From JAFGIG01 sp964397545 (GTDB lineage: Bacteria; SDB-A), in NCBI GenBank assembly GCA_964397545.1, contig CAYNIW010000006.1:1-64000 (forward strand): a DNA stretch of 64,000 bases, given 5' to 3'. Both the position numbers and the translations under genes were made by a program. Positions 25,175-33,130 of the stretch are shown one piece after another (positions within the stretch are counted from its first letter, which is position 1; each line of letters starts with the position of its first letter). The notes under the pieces were generated by a model, which had not been told where the DNA came from, searched no databases, and saw nothing but the letters and a program-made list of their open reading frames with translations.

Positions 25175-26426
25175 AGGCGACCGCCTTCACATAGGAATTT
25201 TCGGCAGGAGAAATGCCGGCAAATCATCTCTGATAAATGCGCTCAGCGGCCAGAGCGCCGCAATTGTTTCTGAAGTCCCGGGGACTACGACAGACCCCGT
25301 TTTCAAATCCATGGAACTCTCCCCTTTGGGTCCCGTGGTCCTGATAGACACAGCCGGAATAGACGACACACAGGAAGGACTTGGAAAACTAAGAAAAGAG
25401 AGGACGCAGAAAATTCTCGAAAAAACTGACCTCGCTGTCTTGATAGTGGAGTCAGGATCGGTTGATTTTGGCTTTGAGGATAAGCTCATTGAAAATTTCG
25501 AAAAAGAAAGAATTCCTTATATCGTAGCTCTGAACAAGACGGACCTGCAAAACACAAAAGAAACCGTGGAATGGCTGAAAGGCAAAGCCTTCATCAGGCT
25601 TATATCAACGGAAGGAAAAGGCATATCCGAACTTAAAAACAGGATAATCCAAACCGCCCCGACGGAGTGGGAAAGACCTTTTCTTTCTGATCTCATACAC
25701 CCGCAGGACATAGTTTTACTCGTCACGCCTATAGATTTAGGCGCTCCAAAGGGAAGGCTTATAATGCCGCAGGTAAAAGCTCTCCGGGACATTCTCGATT
25801 CCGACGCCATACCGGTTATGTGCAAGGAAAGAGAACTGCCGTCGGCTCTGGCCAAACTCCGGGAAAAGCCTGCTCTCGTCGTAACTGATTCACAAGTTTT
25901 TCCCCAGGTGGCGGCAGATGTCCCTGATGACATATTGCTTACTTCTTTTTCTATACTCTCAATAAGGCAGAAAGGAGATCTCAGACAGATGGTCGAAGGC
26001 GTTCTCTCCGTTAAAAATCTCAAATCCGGAGACAAGATACTCATAGCCGAAGCTTGCTCTCATCACCCTCTCGAAGACGACATCGGCAGAGTTAAAATTC
26101 CGAGATGGCTCAACTCCCGGGTAGGAGGCGGACTGGATATAAAGACATTCCCTGGAAGCGAATATCCCTCTGATCTTGAAGAATATAAATTAGTCGTCCA
26201 CTGCGGCGCGTGCACGCTGAATAGAAAAGAAATGCTCAAAAGACAGGAAAAAGCCCTCTTTGCGGGAGTCAGTATAACAAACTACGGAGTGCTTATATCT
26301 TACCTTAAATCTGTATTTCCGAGAGCCCTGAAACCATTTCCGCAGATATATTCGATGTTTGACAAAAAAAATCCTTCGCTGGGTTTTGATATAAGAAAGA
26401 AAATGGCGAAATTAACCGAATTGTGA
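25155..26426 (+). CDS. hydF: [FeFe]-hydrogenase H-cluster maturation GTPase
   Basis: Scaffold GTPase on which the 2Fe subcluster is assembled before transfer to the hydrogenase. 423 residues. GTPase motifs: GRRNAGKSSLINAL (G1), PGTTTDP, DTAGIDD and ALNKTDL. The C-terminal cluster-binding domain has EACSHHPLEDDIGRVKIPRWL and HCGACTLNRKEM, which supply the cluster ligands (HCGAC and CSHH). It overlaps aspA by 20 bases and has a GGAGG before its ATG; hydG follows after 12 bases. Confidence 0.96.
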   Translation: MKSRTIRGDRLHIGIFGRRNAGKSSLINALSGQSAAIVSEVPGTTTDPVFKSMELSPLGPVVLIDTAGIDDTQEGLGKLRKERTQKILEKTDLAVLIVESGSVDFGFEDKLIENFEKERIPYIVALNKTDLQNTKETVEWLKGKAFIRLISTEGKGISELKNRIIQTAPTEWERPFLSDLIHPQDIVLLVTPIDLGAPKGRLIMPQVKALRDILDSDAIPVMCKERELPSALAKLREKPALVVTDSQVFPQVAADVPDDILLTSFSILSIRQKGDLRQMVEGVLSVKNLKSGDKILIAEACSHHPLEDDIGRVKIPRWLNSRVGGGLDIKTFPGSEYPSDLEEYKLVVHCGACTLNRKEMLKRQEKALFAGVSITNYGVLISYLKSVFPRALKPFPQIYSMFDKKNPSLGFDIRKKMAKLTEL

Positions 26427-26438
26427 AAGGGGACGGCC

Positions 26439-27821
26439 ATGGACACGGCTTTCATAGATCACGAAAAGATTTACGGGATCCTTCAAAACGTCGTGGAACC
26501 CGATAAATCAGAAATTAAAGACATAACCGACCACGCTAAGGAACTCAAAGGAATATCCCACGAGGAAGCGGAAAGACTTCTTATGACACAAGACCCCGAA
26601 CTTAGACAGATGCTCCTGGACACGGCGAATTATATAAAAAACGAAATATACGGAAAAAGACTTGTTCTCTTCGCTCCTCTTTATGTCTCGAATCTGTGCA
26701 ACAACGAGTGCTTGTATTGCGCATTCAGGAAAAGCAATACTGAGATTACAAGGAGAACACTTACGAATGATGAGATAAAAAAAGAAGTCGAAGCTCTCGT
26801 GAGTCAGGGACACAAAAGAGTCCTTCTGGTGTCCGGTGAAGGCCTCGGAAGCGAAGCTCTTGATTATTCAATCAAAGCCATTGATACAATTTACTCAGTC
26901 AAAATCGGAGACGGTGAAATCAGGAGAATAAACATTAACATAGCCCCTCTTTCCGTCGAAGAGTTCAAAAGACTTAAAGCGGCTAAAATCGGAACGTATC
27001 AGCTTTTTCAGGAGACCTACCATTGGGACACATATAAAAAAATGCACCCCAAAGGTCCCAAATCCGATTATGTATTTCATCTCACTGCAATGGACAGAGC
27101 AATGGAAGCCGGAATAGACGACGTCGGAGTCGGCATGCTGTTCGGATTATACGACTATAAATTTGAAATACTTGCTCTGCTGCAGCACATAAGGCACCTG
27201 GAAGAGAAATTCGGCGTCGGCTGTCACACGATTTCAATACCCCGGCTCGAACCGGCTACGGGGTCTTATGTCGCGTCTCACCCGCCTTTCAACCTCAGCG
27301 ACGAAGATTTTATGAAGATAATCGCCGTTCTGAGGATAACCGTTCCATACACAGGAATGATTTTAAGCACGAGAGAGACGCCGGAAATGAGGAGAAAAGC
27401 TTTCAGCCTCGGCATCTCCCAGATTAGCGCAGGGTCGAGAACAAATCCCGGAGGATACACGGAAAAATCTTCCGGAGAACAGTTTTCACTGGGCGATCAC
27501 AGAAACCTCGATGAAGTAATAAATGACATGGTTGAATATGGATATGTCCCTTCGTTCTGCACCGGATGTTACAGACTCGGCAGGACAGGCAAGGATTTCA
27601 TGGATCTTGCCAAACCCGGGCTGATAAAACTATACTGCCTTCCCAACGCTCTTTCTACATTCAAGGAATATCTCGTGAATTACGCATCGGATTCCCTGCG
27701 CTATAAAGGCAGCAGATTGATTGAAAAAATGCTCGAGGACATTCCTTCCCCTGAAGTCAAAAAGAAAACAACTGATAATCTACAGCTTATAGAACAGGGA
27801 GCTCAGGACCTCTATCTCTGA
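26439..27821 (+). CDS. hydG: [FeFe]-hydrogenase maturase, tyrosine lyase
   Basis: Radical SAM enzyme that splits tyrosine to make the CO and CN ligands of the H-cluster. 460 residues. The N-terminal cluster motif CNNECLYCAF sits near 88-97. ThiH-like barrel motifs include LLVSGEG, FQETYHWDTYKKMHP, GVGMLFGLYDY and ETPEMRRKAFSLG. The C-terminal auxiliary cluster motif is present as FCTGCYRLGRTG with a third Cys 22 residues on (LIKLYC), the feature that separates HydG from ThiH. Last gene of the rightward operon. HydE is not in this window. Confidence 0.96.
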   Translation: MDTAFIDHEKIYGILQNVVEPDKSEIKDITDHAKELKGISHEEAERLLMTQDPELRQMLLDTANYIKNEIYGKRLVLFAPLYVSNLCNNECLYCAFRKSNTEITRRTLTNDEIKKEVEALVSQGHKRVLLVSGEGLGSEALDYSIKAIDTIYSVKIGDGEIRRININIAPLSVEEFKRLKAAKIGTYQLFQETYHWDTYKKMHPKGPKSDYVFHLTAMDRAMEAGIDDVGVGMLFGLYDYKFEILALLQHIRHLEEKFGVGCHTISIPRLEPATGSYVASHPPFNLSDEDFMKIIAVLRITVPYTGMILSTRETPEMRRKAFSLGISQISAGSRTNPGGYTEKSSGEQFSLGDHRNLDEVINDMVEYGYVPSFCTGCYRLGRTGKDFMDLAKPGLIKLYCLPNALSTFKEYLVNYASDSLRYKGSRLIEKMLEDIPSPEVKKKTTDNLQLIEQGAQDLYL

Positions 27822-27825
27822 AAAC

Positions 27826-28170
27826 TCAGAGCAATATTATGTCGGCGAGTTCTCTCGCCAACTCAGCGCTTTTTTTATTTTCCCCGCAGTCTCCTTCGAT
27901 GAAAACGGAAACATCGGGATTCAAAAATTTCAAAACTGAATTGCCTTCGACGAGAAGATATTCAACGCGGTTTTTTTGAGAAAGACGGGATATAAAAGAC
28001 AATCCTTCGTTAATGTCCGTAAAAAGCTTTTCGGGCCTTTCCTTTTTAGTCTTTCCGTGCCCGAATTTCAGAGCAGTTGTTTTTTCTTTCGGCATCTTTT
28101 CGAGCAAAGCCCTGAGAGTCGTAGTCTTGCCGACTCCGCTGCACGATCCTGAGATTGTAATAATTTTCAT
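27826..28170 (-). CDS. Small P-loop NTPase (MobB-like)
   Basis: 114 residues. Walker A GSCSGVGKTT at residues 8-17 in a MobB/dethiobiotin-synthetase-like setting, then TTALKFGHGK and LLVEGNSVLKFLNPDVSVF resembling the second half of a SIMIBI-class ATPase. It is shorter than MobB (about 170). Function unknown; the family likeness and the Moco genes in the neighbourhood allow a cofactor role, but its operon is the housekeeping one to the right. Its stop is four bases from that of hydG, and a small hairpin CTCTGA-AAAC-TCAGAG spans both stops. Confidence 0.65.
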   Translation of the reverse strand: MKIITISGSCSGVGKTTTLRALLEKMPKEKTTALKFGHGKTKKERPEKLFTDINEGLSFISRLSQKNRVEYLLVEGNSVLKFLNPDVSVFIEGDCGENKKSAELARELADIILL

Positions 28171-28247
28171 TCAGCTCCTGAATATTTCTTCTGACGCATA
28201 AATCTTGAAAGCCTTTGGCTTTTATAAATCCGTGGGGAACATGATAT

Positions 28248-28436
28248 CTATTTGAAACAGCCCAGCTGGCAGGCGACAATCTTGATTTTAAGCATATTGC
28301 AGACTTTTCCGATTTCGGAAGGTTCAATTCCCAGTTCTGCCGCTATTTCAAACGCCTTATCACAGGCCAGACAATTTTTTTCATCTTTAATAAAAATCTG
28401 TTTTCTTATCTTTTCCTCTATTTGCTCCCGCGTCAT
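28248..28436 (-). CDS. Small cysteine-rich protein ending in CQLGCFK
   Basis: 62 residues. Two Cys in KNCLACDKAFEIA, one in GKVCNMLKI, and two in the end motif VACQLGCFK. The middle (ELGIEPSEIGKVCN) reads like a helix-turn-helix-type core. Similar small proteins ending in CQLGCFG occur in anaerobes, often near Mo or formate dehydrogenase genes in my recollection, with no known function. The five cysteines could bind a metal or Fe-S cluster. Its ATG overlaps the stop of the preceding fusion gene by four bases. Confidence 0.65.
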   Translation of the reverse strand: MTREQIEEKIRKQIFIKDEKNCLACDKAFEIAAELGIEPSEIGKVCNMLKIKIVACQLGCFK

Positions 28437-29530
28437 TGCCTTTTCTCCTTTCCTGTTTCCTCATTTTTGCTTTTCTGAGCGAGAGGGAAAACTCTTTCCG
28501 AGAGATATTTATACAAATTGTCAATATGCCTTTGAATTTCAACTGTCGTGCCGCAGTAATCTTCGTATTCTTTGTTCCAAGGATCGAAAACCGCTTTTTT
28601 TTCACCCGAAAACTCCGACAGCAGTTTTATCTTATCCGCTCCGCCGATTTTTTTTGCTTTGTTATAGATTTTGGCATCCATGACCAGGATAAGATCAGCC
28701 CTTTCGGTGTAGGCTTTGCTGAGTTTTTTGGGCTTTCCTTCCAGATCAATTCCATGCATTTCTTTTAGTGCTCTTTTGGCTTTATCCGAATAATCTGAAC
28801 TGTCCTTTGAAATTTTCACTCCGGCAGATTGGGCTTCGACAGGAATCTTTAATTTGTCGGCTTTTTTCCTGAACAAAGCTTCGGCTATGGGGCTCCTGCA
28901 GGTGTTGCCTTCACAGACAAACAGGACAGAAAGAGGTTCATCCGACTCATAGCGGATATCCATTCCGGTAAAAGAACTGATCACAAACGGACTTATCTCA
29001 CCTTTCCTCAAAACAATTATTTTATCTTTTCTTGTTTCTATAACGGTAGAGGGTGGTTTTTTCACGATTTTACGCTTTGCATCCAAAACGAGAATATCCA
29101 GGTTTGGAAATATCATAGAAATTTCGAAAAGTCCTGACGGAGTTTTTTCTCCTGAAACATTTGCGGATGTCGCGCAGATGAAATCCAGCGCTTTAATCAG
29201 ATTGACCGGAGCGGGTTTTCTGGGGACCCTCACAGCTACTTTACCTTTTTCGTCGAGAAGGTGTTCCGGAACCTTTTTAGAAGCTTTACCTACTACCGTC
29301 AGGGGACCTGGCCAGTATTTCTGTGTCAACCCGTATAGCCTCGGGTCAAATTTTTCAAAAAGACGATACGCGCTTTCTATGGAATATGAAAGAAGGGGTA
29401 TTTTTTTTTCAAGAGATCTTTTTTTGATTTTAATAGTTTTCTCATAAGCTATTTTACTCTCCGCACGGAAAGCGATGCCCCAGACAGTGTCAGTCGGCAT
29501 CAGAACGGGTTCATCCGACAAAAGAGCCAA
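28433..29530 (-). CDS. Sua5/YrdC threonylcarbamoyl-AMP synthase fused to low-MW phosphatase
   Basis: 365 residues, two domains. Residues 1-185 are Sua5/YrdC, which makes threonylcarbamoyl-AMP for tRNA t6A: VLMPTDTVWGIAF, the KKR motif in KIKKRSLEKKIPLL, and TSANVSG. Residues 200-350 are a low-molecular-weight phosphatase: loop CEGNTCRSP (Cys206, Arg212), with FDPWNK containing the general-acid Asp. Thr210 sits where YwlE-type arginine phosphatases have Thr and tyrosine phosphatases usually have Ile. In Bacillus the two genes ywlC and ywlE are close neighbours. I used the TTG at 29530; the frame is open a little upstream with no standard start. Confidence 0.88.
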   Translation of the reverse strand: MALLSDEPVLMPTDTVWGIAFRAESKIAYEKTIKIKKRSLEKKIPLLSYSIESAYRLFEKFDPRLYGLTQKYWPGPLTVVGKASKKVPEHLLDEKGKVAVRVPRKPAPVNLIKALDFICATSANVSGEKTPSGLFEISMIFPNLDILVLDAKRKIVKKPPSTVIETRKDKIIVLRKGEISPFVISSFTGMDIRYESDEPLSVLFVCEGNTCRSPIAEALFRKKADKLKIPVEAQSAGVKISKDSSDYSDKAKRALKEMHGIDLEGKPKKLSKAYTERADLILVMDAKIYNKAKKIGGADKIKLLSEFSGEKKAVFDPWNKEYEDYCGTTVEIQRHIDNLYKYLSERVFPLAQKSKNEETGKEKRQ

Positions 29531-29556
29531 AAAAGCCCTGAGAGTTTTGCATTCTA

Positions 29557-30015
29557 TCAGGGGCGTGAGATTTCCTCCTTGAATTTTTTCAGTTTTTCCA
29601 AAAGTTCCGGATCAGACAGCGCGAGTATCTCAACGGCAAAAACAGCGGCGTTTTTCGCGCCTGCTTTATCGAGACTCATAGTCGCCACCGGAACTCCGGC
29701 CGGCATCTGAACCGTCGAAAGAATACTGTCTATTCCTTTTAATGGAGAAGAACTAACCGGAACCGCGATTACAGGAAGATTTGTCCAGCTCGCCGCCACT
29801 CCCCCGAGATGAGCCGCGTAGCCAGCAACGGTTATGATTACCTTGAAACCTCTGCTTTGAGCGTTTTTCGCCAAGTCGGAGGTTTTCTCAGGCGTTCTGT
29901 GAGCCGAAGAAATCTCGACAACATTTTCCACTCCGAAACCGTCGAGAGTCTCTTTCACGACATTAGAGATTTCAGAATCCGATTTTGAACCTGTCAAAAT
30001 AAGCACTTCAGACAT
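29557..30015 (-). CDS. purE: N5-carboxyaminoimidazole ribonucleotide mutase
   Basis: Purine biosynthesis step forming CAIR. 152 residues, standard length. Motifs: LTGSKSDSE at the N-terminus (phosphate binding), EISSAHRTPEK (conserved His), and VAGYAAHLGGVAAS, followed by PVIAVPVSSSPLKGIDSILS and MPAGVPVATMS. The ATG overlaps the sigma-factor stop by eight bases, so it is translated from the long leftward operon. No purK is adjacent, so it could be either the mutase or a direct AIR carboxylase type. Confidence 0.94.
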   Translation of the reverse strand: MSEVLILTGSKSDSEISNVVKETLDGFGVENVVEISSAHRTPEKTSDLAKNAQSRGFKVIITVAGYAAHLGGVAASWTNLPVIAVPVSSSPLKGIDSILSTVQMPAGVPVATMSLDKAGAKNAAVFAVEILALSDPELLEKLKKFKEEISRP

Positions 30016-30964
30016 CTTTTACCCCCATAAGGTCCTGTAGTTTTTTTGAATCCGGAGACTGACGGATTTTCTGCAGGGCTTTTTCCTTTATCTGCCTGAC
30101 TCTTTCGCGCGAAATACCGAGTTCATTGCCTATTTTTTCGAAAGAAGAAGGCGCGTAATCCTGCAGTCCGAAATACATTTTCAATATGAGTTGCTCCCGG
30201 TCTGTCAGTTCTTTCATCAGTTTGTTCAACTCCTGCTGTTCTACCTTGTTCAGATAATACTCTTCGGGAGAAGGATAATATCCGAGCATATTGTCGCTGA
30301 AATACGAACTTGAAGAATCTATTGAAAGGTCTTTTTGAGCGTAAGCGTATGCCTCTTCAATATCTCTAGCGCTGACATCGAGTTTTTTTGCCAACTCATC
30401 AACAGTCAGATTCGAATTTTCGATGTCAAAACCCAATTCTCTGCCGTCTTTCAGAAGTTTTCTCAGTTTTCCGGCTCTGTTGAAGGGAATAGAGATTAAA
30501 CGCTGATTTGTTATTATATAATGCAGTATATGCTGTCTGACCCACCACACCGCGTATGAAATGAATTTTAAACCCCTGTCGGGATCAAATTTATTCGCAG
30601 CTTTTATAAGACCTATGTTTCCCTCGTTAATCAGGTCGGTGATCATCTTCTTCTCCCGGTCGTAGCTAAGAGCGATTTTTATGACAAATCTCAAATTCGC
30701 CCTGACGAGTTTGTTTACCGCTTCTCTCTTTTCATTCAGATCGCCGTATTTTATCTTTTTCCCGATTTGGATTTCTTCTTTCGGGGTAAGCATTTTCTCT
30801 TTTCTGACATCTTCGAGATAAGATTCGTATGTGTCAGCGACAATCGGAAGTTTTGCAGGAAGATATGATTTTGTATCTTTCGACGGCAGATATTTAACCT
30901 GCCTTGCCGCCGGCAAGGCATGTGAAGATTCACTTTTATTACTATTTCCTTTTTTTTCTTTCAT
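30008..30964 (-). CDS. Sigma-70 family RNA polymerase sigma factor
   Basis: 318 residues with regions 1.2 to 4 and no region 1.1: a YESYLEDVRKEKMLTPKEE segment (1.2), LVRANLRFVIKIALSY and DLINEGNIGLIKAANKFDP (2.1-2.2), KFISYAVWWVRQHILHYI (2.3-2.4, -10 recognition), a region 3 helix, and FEKIGNELGISRERVRQIKE (4.2, -35 recognition). Size and motif quality fit the primary factor of FCB-type bacteria or a close group-2 paralogue. The TTGACA/TATAAT-like promoters in this window fit such a factor. ATGA overlap with recJ upstream and 8-base overlap with purE downstream. Confidence 0.93.
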   Translation of the reverse strand: MKEKKGNSNKSESSHALPAARQVKYLPSKDTKSYLPAKLPIVADTYESYLEDVRKEKMLTPKEEIQIGKKIKYGDLNEKREAVNKLVRANLRFVIKIALSYDREKKMITDLINEGNIGLIKAANKFDPDRGLKFISYAVWWVRQHILHYIITNQRLISIPFNRAGKLRKLLKDGRELGFDIENSNLTVDELAKKLDVSARDIEEAYAYAQKDLSIDSSSSYFSDNMLGYYPSPEEYYLNKVEQQELNKLMKELTDREQLILKMYFGLQDYAPSSFEKIGNELGISRERVRQIKEKALQKIRQSPDSKKLQDLMGVKDV

Positions 30965-32403
30965 TGGACTATCCAGACATCGTCGAGAGCCGTCGCTTCC
31001 CTCAGTTCCGCTTTTTCATTGAGCAAAAAAATATTTTTCCCGTCCAGAGGCGAGGAGGAAGCCAAGTCGGGTATTTGGATTGAAATGTCCGGAAAACCCT
31101 GTCCAAAAGGTCCGAAAGAAGAGAGAGTGTCCAATACTTCGTCGTTCAGTTCATTTTTTACCGCTGAAAAGTCTATTCGTAATTTTCTCTCCGAAGAAGT
31201 TTCTTCCGGGAATTTTGTGATGTTTCGGATGAAATCTTCCACATTCGAGCTTTTGATCTTCGCGCCGCAGGCTTTTTTGTGTCCTCCGTATGTCTCAAAA
31301 AGGTGCCTGTTCTTCTCCAGTACTTCCAGGACATTTCCGTCGGCGGCTCTCGCTTCTATTGTTTCAAATCCGCAATCATCGAGCGCACCCATAGCAAAAA
31401 CTTTTTTGCCCTCGGTTAACGAGAGCCTGGAAGCGATAGAGCCGAGTATTCCGCGGGGAATCTTATCGTCCCTGATAAAGATAAAAGGACCTGCGGTTTT
31501 TTTTATCTTCAACGCTTTCAACCAATATTTCTCTCTGTTTTCGTTCCAGTCCTTGGATCTTTTAACCATCTTCTCGGCTTGGCTTATTTGTATTTTTTTT
31601 GTCAAAAAGAAGAAAGAAGCCGAATCGCCGTTTTCCGATACATCAGAGGAGATTGGTGATATTACAATTTTTTTTAAGTCTTCAACGGTTTCCGGCAGGG
31701 ATGATTCCTGAACGGAGCATAGAAGGTCTATAGACTCGAACCTGAATCTTTTCAGAGAACTCAGGCATCTTTTCACTATCGCTCTGTTCTCGTCGAGAAG
31801 AGGGACTCTGTCGCTTATGGTTCCAAGCGCTGACAAGACCCAAAGATATGGATCTTGTGAGAACCGCAGAGCAATCTTAAGGGCAACGCCGCTGCCCGAA
31901 AGCCCGTCGAAGGGATAGATGCTGTCTTCTCTGCGGCAGTTTACGATAGTCCTTCCGTCTATAAAAGAAAAAGGGATCTCGTGGTGATCGGTGACGATAA
32001 GATCTATTCCTGAGTTTTTAAGAATCAAAGCGGCTTTTGTATCCCGGCTGCAGCAGTCAACAGTGATGACAAGCGAAGGTTTTGAACCCTTGATTTCTTT
32101 CTCGAGTGAATTGATGTTCATCCCTATTCCTTCTTTTTTTCTGTCGGGAATATAAGTTCTCACGTCAGCTCCCGATGATTCGAGCGCCAGATGCAACAGA
32201 GCCGCTGATGTTATCCCGTCGCAATCCTGATCGCCCCAGACGAGTATCTTTCCGCCTCTATTAATTGCTTTTTCTATTTTTTCGACAGCTTCCGAATAAG
32301 AGGGCATTTCACAGGGTTCCCGCCAGATTTCTTCGGACAGGAAATCAGGTCTGAGGCGCCTTGACTCTATTACTTTCTGTATGAACTTTTCAGCCGAAGC
32401 CAT
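30961..32403 (-). CDS. recJ: Single-stranded-DNA exonuclease RecJ
   Basis: DHH/DHHA1 phosphoesterase. Motif I DQDCDGITSAAL, VTVDCCSRD, and the DHH motif VTDHHEIPFSF are in place; the C-terminal DHHA1 part has RDDKIPRGILGSIASRL and ETYGGHKKACGAKI. 480 residues is shorter than E. coli RecJ (about 577) because the C-terminal OB region is reduced, so it could also be an NrnA/RecJ-like nuclease. It overlaps scpA by 34 bases at its start and the sigma gene by four bases at its end. Confidence 0.88.
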   Translation of the reverse strand: MASAEKFIQKVIESRRLRPDFLSEEIWREPCEMPSYSEAVEKIEKAINRGGKILVWGDQDCDGITSAALLHLALESSGADVRTYIPDRKKEGIGMNINSLEKEIKGSKPSLVITVDCCSRDTKAALILKNSGIDLIVTDHHEIPFSFIDGRTIVNCRREDSIYPFDGLSGSGVALKIALRFSQDPYLWVLSALGTISDRVPLLDENRAIVKRCLSSLKRFRFESIDLLCSVQESSLPETVEDLKKIVISPISSDVSENGDSASFFFLTKKIQISQAEKMVKRSKDWNENREKYWLKALKIKKTAGPFIFIRDDKIPRGILGSIASRLSLTEGKKVFAMGALDDCGFETIEARAADGNVLEVLEKNRHLFETYGGHKKACGAKIKSSNVEDFIRNITKFPEETSSERKLRIDFSAVKNELNDEVLDTLSSFGPFGQGFPDISIQIPDLASSSPLDGKNIFLLNEKAELREATALDDVWIVQ

Positions 32404-33089
32404 ATCTTACCTTTTGTTCCGTCCTGTCCCACCGAAAGAAAGGAATTCCTGACTAGCTCCAGGACAGCCATAAAACTCACAATTATCCACGGCTTGTCGA
32501 ATCTGGAATCGAGCACTTCATAAAAGCCGACTTCTCTGGATGGATTTTCAAGCATTATGTCGGTGATTCTGTCAATTCTTTCTTCGAGCGGTATTAAGTC
32601 CAATACAAATCTCAGCGATCTGATTTTTTTGTATCTCTGCGATAATTCCCTCGCCGCGTTAATCAGAAATATCACGTCCATAAATTTTTCAGAGTCTTCT
32701 ATTTGCGGTCTTGCGGCGGGTTTTATCGGGTAATACATAAGCCCCCGGGATTCAAGGGATTTGAATTTTACAGCGGCGTTTCTGAACTGCTGATAGACAA
32801 TAAGCCTTTGTGTAAGTTCTTCTTTTGAAATGCCGGGTTCTGTTATTTCTTCGCTTTGTTTAGACGGCAGAAGGGCTCTCGCTTTCATTCTCATCAGCAA
32901 AGAAGCCATTTCAAGAAAATCGACCGCTACCTCGATATCGAGTTCCTTCATCGCATTTATGTAAGAAAGATATTCGTCTGTTATATGTGAAACGGGTATG
33001 TCGTAAATGTCAAGCCTGTCTCTCCTGATAAGATAAAGGAGAAGTTCAAGAGGGCCTTCAAATATTTCAAGTTTTACCGAAAATCCCAT
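32370..33089 (-). CDS. scpA: Segregation and condensation protein A
   Basis: Kleisin subunit bridging SMC heads in chromosome condensation. 239 residues from the ATG at 33089, which gives the family start MGFSVKLEIFEGPLELLLYL; a GTG four codons earlier (33101) is the alternative. Further family features: YDIPVSHITDEYLSYI and DIEVAVDFLEMASLLMRMKARALLP. The C-terminal winged-helix part is GFYEVLDSRFDKPWIIVSFMAVLEL. No scpB or smc is visible in the window. It follows the zinc-ribbon gene after about 40 bases. Confidence 0.93.
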   Translation of the reverse strand: MGFSVKLEIFEGPLELLLYLIRRDRLDIYDIPVSHITDEYLSYINAMKELDIEVAVDFLEMASLLMRMKARALLPSKQSEEITEPGISKEELTQRLIVYQQFRNAAVKFKSLESRGLMYYPIKPAARPQIEDSEKFMDVIFLINAARELSQRYKKIRSLRFVLDLIPLEERIDRITDIMLENPSREVGFYEVLDSRFDKPWIIVSFMAVLELVRNSFLSVGQDGTKGKIWLRLKSSYRK

Positions 33090-33130
33090 GAGACCAAACA
33101 CAAAAAAAAGTTAAAATCTGCCAACGGCGT

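Noticed and set aside
26439..27821. ThiH (tyrosine lyase of thiamine synthesis) instead of HydG
   Set aside because: The C-terminal CTGC...C auxiliary cluster motif and the position after hydF identify HydG.
27816..27831. Hairpin CTCTGA-AAAC-TCAGAG between hydG and the P-loop NTPase as terminator
   Set aside because: Only six pairs with no T-run, and it is built from the two opposite stop codons; probably chance.
28318..28345. GGTTCAATTCC resembles a tRNA T-loop
   Set aside because: It lies inside the small Cys-rich coding gene (GIEPSEIG on the minus strand) and no acceptor stem, D arm or anticodon arm can be built around it.
31019..31711. Open frame of about 230 codons on the + strand
   Set aside because: Antisense shadow of recJ; its product is Ser/Phe-rich low-information sequence with no family match.
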